Made by a program: the position numbers and the translations under genes. Shown in pieces: positions 1 to 6,955 of a DNA stretch of 64,000 nt. The DNA comes from Sphaerimonospora sp050942215. GTDB taxonomy: Bacteria > Actinomycetota > Actinomycetes > Streptosporangiales > Streptosporangiaceae. Within the stretch, counting starts at the first letter, position 1. Every line of letters starts with the position of its first letter. The notes beneath the pieces were generated by a model. It was given only the letters and a program-made list of their open reading frames with translations, was not told the origin of the DNA and made no database searches. The stretch is from contig NZ_CP192056.1 in the NCBI RefSeq assembly GCF_050942215.1, positions 5,084,001 through 5,148,000 of the forward strand, given 5' to 3'.

Positions 1-1810
1 GGACCAGCCCGGGAGCGATCACGCATGCGGTGTGCACGCCCAGTTCAAGCTGCTCGGGCGAGGTCTGATCCACGACGATCACATCGATACCGGCGGAGGC
101 GACCTGGTCCACGCAGAACCTCAGGTCCTCGGAAAGGTCCGGTCCGGACGGGCGCAGTCGGTGCCAGTCCTGGTAGACCTCCTGCAGCGGGCGGACCCGG
201 CGGGGGCCGCCGAGGAGAAAGTCCGCGTGATCGGCCATCTCGTGCAGGCCGAACAGGCGGGGGTGGTCGGCCAATCTGGAAACCCGCCGGAAGTCGTCGG
301 CCATCGCCTTCAGCTCGTCTGTCTCGGCAGCCGAGTATGCGGGGAAGCTGGGCACGGTGTGCGCGATCTCCCGAAGCGCCGATGCGACGGCGTCCTCCGG
401 GTCGAAACCGGCACCGGCCGCGAAGCACAGACGTCCTGGGCCGCCTACTCGCCGCATCCCGACAACGGTGACGACGGGGATCGGGAAGTCCACCCGGGTG
501 TCGAAAATGCGTACGTCATAGCCGCTCAGCGAGATCCGGTCCATCAGCATGCGGGTCTGGATCCGCTGGCAGCTATCCGGATCAATCTCAGGAAGGCGGC
601 TGCCGCCGTACCAGGAGATGAGGAAGGCATCTCTTTCGATGAGTTCCAGCAAGCCGTGGAAGACCGCCTCTCCCAGACAGCTCCCCGCAGCGCAGCCGTT
701 GGAGCACTCCTGAACGAATTTGGCCGGATCACTGGGAAGGTGGTAGTAAGCGAGCTGTTCGGGGACCAGGATGGGGCGCCGGTCGCGAAGGGAGTAGCCC
801 CACACCCACGGAATCGTCAGGTCCTCATGGAATGAGGTGTAGTAGCGAGCGTTGCGCTCATAGAACGAGTCGGCGTACAGGCCGCATTCACGAGGGTCCA
901 TGGCCCGGTCACGCAGGTCGGCGTGGGTGCCGTGGACGACCGTCTGCTTGCGGCGCGGCCGCAGACCAGCATGCCGCTCCAGGGCCTCCATGATGCCGAG
1001 CACCTCGCTCTCGGCGAAGCTGTCGGCATGGCCGCCCCAGAAGGAGTCGTGCACGTAGCCGTCGCCGCGGACCGCGAAGTGGCCGATGGCGGCAGCGGTG
1101 GTGGTGCTGGCCAGACGGTGCGACAATCGTGCGCCGAGCGGGCCGCAGAGTGGGTTGACATAGGTGTCCACGGGCAGCCGATAGTCGGTGGCGGAGCGCA
1201 GCCGGAAGGCGTCGGGGCCGAGCTTGGTTATGGGAGCGAGCTCAATGACTGCGTTGTCCGGCCTGTCCGGCTCGGGCTCTGCGCATGCGGGGCACTCTGA
1301 GTCCGCGACGAGGGGGTAGCGGCGAACCGCATTGGCGCTCAGGCCGACCTGATAGACGTGCGGACGTCCAGCCGCGTCGCGGGGGCGTTCCTCGACCAGA
1401 TACTCGGCGACGTCGCCGATGAGCGCCAGTGCGAAGGCGGTCAGGTACGGGTTCCCGTCCACGGTCTGGAAGCCGGGGCCGGTCTCCAGGATGTTCCGTT
1501 CGTCCTGAGCCTGGATGGCCTGCCAGCGACGGACCAGACACAGGTGACAGGGGCGGGATCGTCGTCCGTCCAGGCGAGCCGGCGTGTCGATCGGGCCGAC
1601 GATGGCCGAGTCGTCCCGCAGGTGGATCGCGAGAACTTCGCCGCTCCCGCCAAGGCGCTCTCCGGGCAGATCTGCCAGGGCCGGTCCCAGCATGTCGGTG
1701 AGCCCCAGCCGGCCGAGATGGACGGTGATCCCAGGCCAGCCCGCGGTAGCCAGTCGGGTCTGCACATACTCGGCCAGGCCGGTTTCCAAAGACGTGTCGA
1801 CGTTTTTCAC
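1..1810 (-). CDS. YcaO-domain TOMM cyclodehydratase (SagD-like), 3' end beyond window
   Basis: The reading frame stays open from a GTG at 1810 to the left edge (603 codons), so the C-terminus is missing. The GTG overlaps the stop codon of the upstream leader-binding protein (GTGA), indicating translational coupling. The N-terminal region carries CHLC (about residues 88-91) and a later CPAC, as in TOMM YcaO proteins. The YcaO core shows EALERHAG and SNGCAAGSCLGEAV followed by ELIERDAF, the glutamate-rich ATP-binding signature. Known for the family: ATP-dependent cyclisation of Cys, Ser or Thr to azolines in ribosomal peptides. It is a diverged paralogue of the YcaO encoded at 4652-6592. Its division of labour with that copy is unknown. 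Confidence 0.9.
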   Translation of the reverse strand, partial: MKNVDTSLETGLAEYVQTRLATAGWPGITVHLGRLGLTDMLGPALADLPGERLGGSGEVLAIHLRDDSAIVGPIDTPARLDGRRSRPCHLCLVRRWQAIQAQDERNILETGPGFQTVDGNPYLTAFALALIGDVAEYLVEERPRDAAGRPHVYQVGLSANAVRRYPLVADSECPACAEPEPDRPDNAVIELAPITKLGPDAFRLRSATDYRLPVDTYVNPLCGPLGARLSHRLASTTTAAAIGHFAVRGDGYVHDSFWGGHADSFAESEVLGIMEALERHAGLRPRRKQTVVHGTHADLRDRAMDPRECGLYADSFYERNARYYTSFHEDLTIPWVWGYSLRDRRPILVPEQLAYYHLPSDPAKFVQECSNGCAAGSCLGEAVFHGLLELIERDAFLISWYGGSRLPEIDPDSCQRIQTRMLMDRISLSGYDVRIFDTRVDFPIPVVTVVGMRRVGGPGRLCFAAGAGFDPEDAVASALREIAHTVPSFPAYSAAETDELKAMADDFRRVSRLADHPRLFGLHEMADHADFLLGGPRRVRPLQEVYQDWHRLRPSGPDLSEDLRFCVDQVASAGIDVIVVDQTSPEQLELGVHTACVIAPGLV

Positions 1811-4038
1811 GAGATCCAGCGCTGCCGGGCCAGAAGTACCCGGACGGTCACGATGCCGCCGTTGCGGCCCAGATCTGGTGGGGTAGTCTGAACCAGCAAC
1901 GGATCGAGTTCGTCAGCGGCCAGATCCTTCAGCACCTCCGCCATGTCACCATTCGGCGGTTCGACCGCGCTCTCTTCGGTGCGAACGGCGAAAGCATCGA
2001 AGGTGGCCATCAGCGGGTCTCCGAAGTCCAACTCCTCATCGAGCCCCAGTTCGCGCCGTAACTGCGCTCTCGCGACCAGATCACGCAATGCGATCTTGGC
2101 CGCCGCCTCCTCGCGCACGCCGGTTCCGATGGCCCACCACTCCTCGCCTGTCGCAGAACTGGTGGCCCTGGCCAGGACGGTTCGAGCCGTATGTGCCGGG
2201 GCGAGGGACAACAGCTCTACCGACAGTTCCATGTTGCGCACAGTCCGCAGCAGGAACTCCATCTCCGACCCGTGCTCTGGCGGGTCCAGCACCGCCGTCC
2301 CCGCCGCCCGCCCCGCGACAACCTCGCGCATCGCCGCGTATCCCAGGGCGGACAGCAGACCCCGCGCGGCCGCCTGAGCGAGGGTGGCACCCGCCCCGTC
2401 CCCTGCGGCGGAAGGCTCGAAGACCAGGTCGGTGTTGTGCCGAGAGAAGGGGTGAACCGCGGCAGCCGGCACAAGGTGAGCCCGCCCGGTGAGCAGGGAG
2501 ACGGCCTGGACCCACGGCTCAATCCCCTTCGGGTCCAGATGCATGCCGCTGGCGGTCAACAGCCGATGGTGACCCACGGGGGCGAGGCCTTCCGCAGCCA
2601 GTTCCAGCCCAGAGGAGGCCCGCGCGTCGGATACATGGCCGATCCGGCCCGCGTAGACGAGGGCCGCTTGATGAGCGGCACGGACGCGGGCGCGCGGCAG
2701 GTGGTAGAGATCTGCGGCTGCGATCACGCGCTGCCTGGCTACGGCATCCGGGACTCCCACCCGCAGGCGACTCAGCTTCAGCGGAGACTGGTCTATGGCA
2801 AGGTCCTCGAAGGACGAGAAGACACCCGCGTTCGGGCCGACCAGCGGGAGGACCCGGTCCAGTTCCTCGCGGAGCGCGTCGGTGTCTGCATCCAAGCCGG
2901 GCTCCACCGCTGCGTCCTCCTCCGGCTCGGTGAGTTCCAGCGGTCGGGGGATGTCCGGCGCGATGTCGTCATGGACGCAAACGGGGCAGCGAGGGTGCGG
3001 TAGGAGCGGCTCGGTGACGGTTTCCAGGGTGTTCAGGTCTTGGATGATGAGTGCGCCGTCGGTCTCGGGAGTGGCCGCGCCGGTAAGCAGACGGAACGTT
3101 TCATAACCCAGCATATTTCCGATCATGGAGGCGACGGGCGCGCTTACGTGGGCATTCGCCCCGTACCCTCCCGGCAGCCCGGCATCACGCCACATCGCCG
3201 CCACCAGCGCCGGATCCAAGTTGGCGTCCAGCCGAAGCATCGCGCATCCCCAGCAGGGTGAGCCGGCGCGGGCTAGCGGACCGAGCACCGCGTGCCGGCC
3301 GACAACGGCGGCGGACAGCAGCGCGGGTCCGTCCGGGCCGCGCAGCGCACTGAGCCGCAACAGCTCGGCGGGACCGCAGTCGCCTGCGGCGGCAATGATC
3401 ACGTCGTAGCCGGTGAGTCCGTCCAGCTTCACCGAGTCCACCTGCACGGCGTTCACCTGCACGCCGCAGCCCGCCGACGTCAGCGCCTCAGCCTCCTCCA
3501 GCAGCGCCGGGTGGGCCGAACCGCCGACCACGTCGACCCGGGCCGAGCCATTGCGGACCAGGCTGAGCGCCGCAGCCAGTGCCACCGGGCCACCGCCGCA
3601 CACGAGGATCCGGGCGGTGCGGAAAGCCGCAAAGCGTCTGGCCGCGTCGTCGGTGTAGTGGTCGACGTAGTTGATCTGTGAGGCGAACCGCTCCCGTACG
3701 GCCTCGCTTAACTCGTCGGAACCCGACGGCTGGGCATCGCGAGCGAAGCCGCGTTCCAAGAGCGCACGGACGAACCCGCTGACCATCTTCTGCTGCGGCT
3801 CGCTCAAGCCACCGCTGAGCTCGGCGACCGTATGCTCTCCGGTCAGATAGGGGATCAACATTGTGGCGAGACGGTAGGCTGAGCTCCCCTTGACGAAGAA
3901 ACCTCCATCTCCATCCCGCAGCAGCACGCCGCCGCCCGTGTCGGCGAAAAGCACGTCGTGTCTGATCCTGGGGCGGACCTTGGAGAGGTCAGTGTCCAAC
4001 GTCTCCGACTGTTCCGCCCTTTCCGTCATGATGTGCAT
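1807..4038 (-). CDS. TOMM leader-peptide-binding E1-like 'F' protein (ocin-ThiF-like)
   Basis: 743 residues. Residues about 20-100 look like a PqqD-type RiPP recognition element. An E1/ThiF-like Rossmann segment follows, with VCGGGPVALAAAL near 146, and paired zinc-type cysteines CWGC (262-265) and CPVC (351-354). Residues about 390-743 resemble a degenerate YcaO-like fold without the full ATP-binding glutamates. Known: F proteins of the HcaF type bind the precursor leader and activate a partner YcaO. The ATG at 4038 has AAGGA six bases upstream, better than the ATG at 4029. The stop overlaps the next YcaO start, so the two are co-translated. Probably cytosolic and part of a complex with one or both YcaO proteins. 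Confidence 0.85.
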   Translation of the reverse strand: MHIMTERAEQSETLDTDLSKVRPRIRHDVLFADTGGGVLLRDGDGGFFVKGSSAYRLATMLIPYLTGEHTVAELSGGLSEPQQKMVSGFVRALLERGFARDAQPSGSDELSEAVRERFASQINYVDHYTDDAARRFAAFRTARILVCGGGPVALAAALSLVRNGSARVDVVGGSAHPALLEEAEALTSAGCGVQVNAVQVDSVKLDGLTGYDVIIAAAGDCGPAELLRLSALRGPDGPALLSAAVVGRHAVLGPLARAGSPCWGCAMLRLDANLDPALVAAMWRDAGLPGGYGANAHVSAPVASMIGNMLGYETFRLLTGAATPETDGALIIQDLNTLETVTEPLLPHPRCPVCVHDDIAPDIPRPLELTEPEEDAAVEPGLDADTDALREELDRVLPLVGPNAGVFSSFEDLAIDQSPLKLSRLRVGVPDAVARQRVIAAADLYHLPRARVRAAHQAALVYAGRIGHVSDARASSGLELAAEGLAPVGHHRLLTASGMHLDPKGIEPWVQAVSLLTGRAHLVPAAAVHPFSRHNTDLVFEPSAAGDGAGATLAQAAARGLLSALGYAAMREVVAGRAAGTAVLDPPEHGSEMEFLLRTVRNMELSVELLSLAPAHTARTVLARATSSATGEEWWAIGTGVREEAAAKIALRDLVARAQLRRELGLDEELDFGDPLMATFDAFAVRTEESAVEPPNGDMAEVLKDLAADELDPLLVQTTPPDLGRNGGIVTVRVLLARQRWIS

Positions 4039-4154
4039 AGCTCGTCCTTCTCATCATGCGTTGACGGCCTGCCGCGGCCCGTGGAACTCACCCTCACAAA
4101 GGCCGCCGACAGGTCGGTATCAATTGCCTGACTCTCCGCTAGGAGCACCTTGCA

Positions 4155-4227
4155 ATCGAGTAGGAGGGTCGGGTGGTTCGACCCTCCTCTCACACCACCG
4201 GACATGCGGGCCCGCATCCGGCGGTTC
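4155..4227 (-). ncRNA. Group II intron 3' end: domains V and VI
   Basis: On the minus strand, 4227-4194 forms a 34-nt hairpin of domain V type, starting GAACCGCCGGATGCGG and closing with GTCCGGTGGT. Then comes a domain VI-like hairpin with arms 4187-4179 (GGAGGGTCG) and 4171-4163 (CGACCCTCC). The probable intron end is near 4155 (...CTACTCGAT). It lies immediately downstream of a maturase C-terminus in the same orientation, the normal order in bacterial group II introns. No 5' intron domains (I-IV) are seen, so it cannot splice on its own. Confidence 0.75.
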
Positions 4228-4228
4228 G

Positions 4229-4528
4229 TCAAGCCGTGGTTCTGAGCCTGCAGCCAGGTGTTCTGTAGCCCAGCAGGCCAAGATCGTCCCAGTGGGCGCT
4301 GGGCAAAGCACGATGGAGGACGACCAACCCGGCGATCCGCCAGTACCCCTTGCTGCTGCCCGCCCACTCCCGCGCGGTGCGGTCAGGGACGCCCAGTAGA
4401 CGCAGGTTCCGGCGTTTGGCCGAGTAGCGTTTCCATTCCTTCCAGCGAATCTGCCGCATCCTGCGACGTAGCCATTCATCCAGATCACGGAGCCTGCTTC
4501 CCAGGTCCGCGAGGCGGAAGTAGGCCAT
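4229..4528 (-). pseudogene. Group II intron reverse transcriptase/maturase, C-terminal fragment
   Basis: About 99 codons encode the maturase-specific domain X and C-terminal tail. Visible are a DLDEWLRRRMRQIRWKEWKR block and SSKGYWRIAG followed by a short ALPSAHWDDLGL tail, characteristic of group II intron proteins. The reverse-transcriptase domain (normally about 300 residues) is absent. A stop precedes the first codon, and a GVNG segment in another frame just upstream suggests a one-base frameshift. The fragment is fused to the intron's domains V and VI downstream. This is a dead remnant. Confidence 0.8.
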
Positions 4529-4546
4529 TCACCCCGTGATGAAAGT

Positions 4547-4586
4547 GTGGAGCGTGCCGATCCGGCAGGACATCGGCACGCTCCAC
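4547..4586 (-). terminator. Perfect 15-bp inverted repeat, probable intrinsic terminator
   Basis: Arms 4547-4561 (GTGGAGCGTGCCGAT) and 4572-4586 are perfect reverse complements around a 10-nt loop. It sits 65 bp after the stop of the YcaO gene ending at 4652. The T-tract after the stem on the minus strand is weak. It directly precedes the intron remnant. Confidence 0.7.
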
Positions 4587-4651
4587 CTCCGACTGGTCAA
4601 CTCCCGGATCCGATCCTTCGGCTGGATGATCGACACAGGACTTCGCAGGGA

Positions 4652-6592
4652 TCAGGGGAAGGGATGTGGCACATAGTGCAGGTCGGAATCGAGCAGGTCC
4701 CGCCCGATCCAGCCAGCCCGGCGAAAGGCCGTACGCATCCTCGGCAGGGTCAGAACCCGCTGCTTGCTCCAGCCGAAGTCGATTGGGATGAGCCCCGGCA
4801 CGATCACCGAGACCGTCCGCAGGCCGAGAGTACGCTGCTCCGGGCAGGTCTGGTCCACGATGATCAAGTCATGACCGGCCTCCGTGATGAGGTCGCGGCA
4901 GTAGCGCAGGTCGTCCATGAAGTCATGGGTGCGAGGCCGCTCCTGCTCCCATTCCCGGTACAGGTCAGCCATCTCGATCTTCGGCCGGTCCAGCAGCAGG
5001 AAGTCGGCATGCCGCGCCATCTCCGGGAGCCCGAACAGCGTCGCGTGGTCATTGATGTCGCCAACTTTCGAAAAATCCTTCGCCATCGTTCGCAGCTCGG
5101 GCAGCCGATCGGCCACGCGCTTGGGCAGCGCGGGGACGTAGGAGGCGATCTCGCAGAGCGCAGCGCGTACAGCGGCCTCCGGATCCAGGCTCGATCCGGC
5201 GGCGAAGCACAGCCTGCCCAGGCCGCCGTCCCGCCGCACGGCCACTCCACTCACTACCGGTATCGGAGAATCCACGCGGTTATCGAAAAGGCGCGTATCG
5301 TAGCCCCACAGGCGGAGCCGGTCGATCATAAATCGGGTTTCGGAGTCAACGCAGCTGTCCAAATCAATCTCGGGCAGACATGCCTTGCCGTACCAAGCCA
5401 GCAGGAAGGCATCTCGCTCCAGCAGCTCGAGCAACCCGAAGAGGACTGCCTCCTCAAGACAACTCCCGCTTGCGCAGCCGTTCGAGCACTCGTAGACGAA
5501 GCTATCCTCGCCGCCGTGCTTGCCCATGTAGTAAGCGATTCGCTCGGGCACCAGAATCGGCCGTTCATCACGCAGCGAGTACCCCCACACCCATGGAATC
5601 GCCCGCTCCTCGTCAAACTCCCGAAGTCCCGGCTCGTTACGGTAGACCTCCTCTCTGTACATCCCGCACTCGCGTGGGTCGAGGGCATTGTCCCGCAGTT
5701 GGGCGTAACTGCCGAAGACAGGCTCCACATTCCCTCGCCGCTGCCCTCCGGCGTATCGTTCCAGCCCCTCCAGTACGCCCAGCCGACTGCTAGCTTCATA
5801 GGAGTCGGCGTGGCCACCCCAGGAGACGTCAAAGAGCGCGGCGGAGATGCGCAGCGTCATGTTGCCGTTGACCGGAGCGGTGGTCGGGCAGGACAGATCG
5901 GGGCGGGCCATGCTTCCCAGCGCACCGCATACCGGGTTGGCCAACGCCGCCATCGGCAGATCCAACTCTTCGACGGAGCGAATACGGTACCGCCCCGGCG
6001 ATTTCTTGACGCGGGAGACGAACTCTATAACCGGGGCCGCCGAACCGTCGGCGGGCGCCGGTCCGCAGACCCGGCAAGAGGGATCGGCCAGCAGGGCGTA
6101 ACGCTGCGCTTGCAGGCTATCCAGCGAGAGCTCATAGACTTCGCCGATTCCTGGGGGCGACGACCCGGCCTGCCTTCCGGCAGCCCTTCTGGCGAGCTGC
6201 GAGAACAGGGCCCATATTGCGTCCAGCGTGAACTGTGTCAGGAAAGGGGTCCGGGCGGCGGTCCGTACCTCCCTGTCGCCCTCCAGAATCTCCCGCTCGG
6301 CCTTCCCGCGAAGCTTCTGCCAGCGCAAGGCCACGCACCAGTGGCAGGGACTTCCGACCTCGCGGGGAGTGGGCCCCAGCATCACCGATCTGGGCGTGAG
6401 GTAGATCGGGGTTCCGGAAACCGACGGTGACGGCTGGATGTCGAGCAGATCACGGAAGCCGAGCAGCTCGACTCGGGGCGGCTCAATACGGGGCATGGCC
6501 GCCGAGGTATAGGCGGCCAGGCGGCTGGCCAGGTACTTCTCGATGTCCTCGCAGGCACGCTCGGCCGGCAGCACAACCGTCGATGATTTCAT
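4652..6592 (-). CDS. YcaO-domain TOMM cyclodehydratase (SagD-like)
   Basis: 646 residues, complete. CHWC (83-86) and CRVC (173-176) form a zinc-type pair in the N-terminal part. The YcaO domain (about 200-646) has YEASSRLGVLEGLERYAG (265-281) and SNGCASGSCLEEAV followed by ELLERDAF (370-396), the ATP- and magnesium-binding motifs. The C-terminus PHPFP is proline-rich, as in catalytic azoline-forming YcaOs. Predicted role: ATP-dependent phosphorylation of the peptide backbone during cyclodehydration. Spacing to GAGGG before the ATG is short (2 nt), so the start is slightly uncertain. It is first in the leftward RiPP block but separated from the F protein by a terminator and intron remnant. Confidence 0.9.
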   Translation of the reverse strand: MKSSTVVLPAERACEDIEKYLASRLAAYTSAAMPRIEPPRVELLGFRDLLDIQPSPSVSGTPIYLTPRSVMLGPTPREVGSPCHWCVALRWQKLRGKAEREILEGDREVRTAARTPFLTQFTLDAIWALFSQLARRAAGRQAGSSPPGIGEVYELSLDSLQAQRYALLADPSCRVCGPAPADGSAAPVIEFVSRVKKSPGRYRIRSVEELDLPMAALANPVCGALGSMARPDLSCPTTAPVNGNMTLRISAALFDVSWGGHADSYEASSRLGVLEGLERYAGGQRRGNVEPVFGSYAQLRDNALDPRECGMYREEVYRNEPGLREFDEERAIPWVWGYSLRDERPILVPERIAYYMGKHGGEDSFVYECSNGCASGSCLEEAVLFGLLELLERDAFLLAWYGKACLPEIDLDSCVDSETRFMIDRLRLWGYDTRLFDNRVDSPIPVVSGVAVRRDGGLGRLCFAAGSSLDPEAAVRAALCEIASYVPALPKRVADRLPELRTMAKDFSKVGDINDHATLFGLPEMARHADFLLLDRPKIEMADLYREWEQERPRTHDFMDDLRYCRDLITEAGHDLIIVDQTCPEQRTLGLRTVSVIVPGLIPIDFGWSKQRVLTLPRMRTAFRRAGWIGRDLLDSDLHYVPHPFP

Positions 6593-6955
6593 TACCCTCG
6601 TCTCTCACACTAAAGTCCGGATCATGGCCATGCTCAGGCCGAGACCTGGTCATCGGTTTACTGTTCTGCCGCAGCTACTGGTGCAGCCTTGAGCATGGCA
6701 ATTCCCGCTAGCAGCATCGCCTCCGGTTGCTAGCAAACCGCTAGCAACGACCTGGGAGGGGCGCGGATCAAACCGGCGTTGCCGACCAGCGGAGCGTGAC
6801 CGACAGCAGACGTTGAGGTAAGCCCCGGGCAACTAATCGGCATGCTCGTAGCGACAGGACGGAACCCCTCCCGCTGAGGACAGGGACGACCTCTCGAATT
6901 TATTCACCGGGGACGGCTTGGCGTATGGCTCTGGCACAGCCAGGGCGGAGGCCGG
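6593..6955. other. Intergenic region upstream of the YcaO gene
   Basis: 363 bp between the YcaO start and the ligA stop. It must hold the YcaO promoter and contains phased GCTAGCA motifs. A TTG-initiated 60-codon minus-strand frame (6832-6650) ends in a Cys/Ser/Thr-rich tail but lacks a ribosome-binding site. I do not call it a gene. Confidence 0.6.
6707..6746. promoter_or_regulatory. Three phased GCTAGCA motifs, candidate operator
   Basis: GCTAGCA occurs at 6707-6713, 6729-6735 and 6740-6746. Start-to-start distances are 22 and 11 bp, two helical turns and one, so all face the same side of the helix. The middle copy is part of the palindrome TTGCTAGCAA (6727-6736). It lies about 115 bp upstream of the YcaO start. 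The binding protein is unknown. Confidence 0.5.

Noticed and set aside
4547..6430. A 627-codon rightward frame opposite the YcaO gene
   Set aside because: It spans the terminator hairpin and mirrors the YcaO coding sequence. The YcaO motifs on the minus strand are unambiguous.
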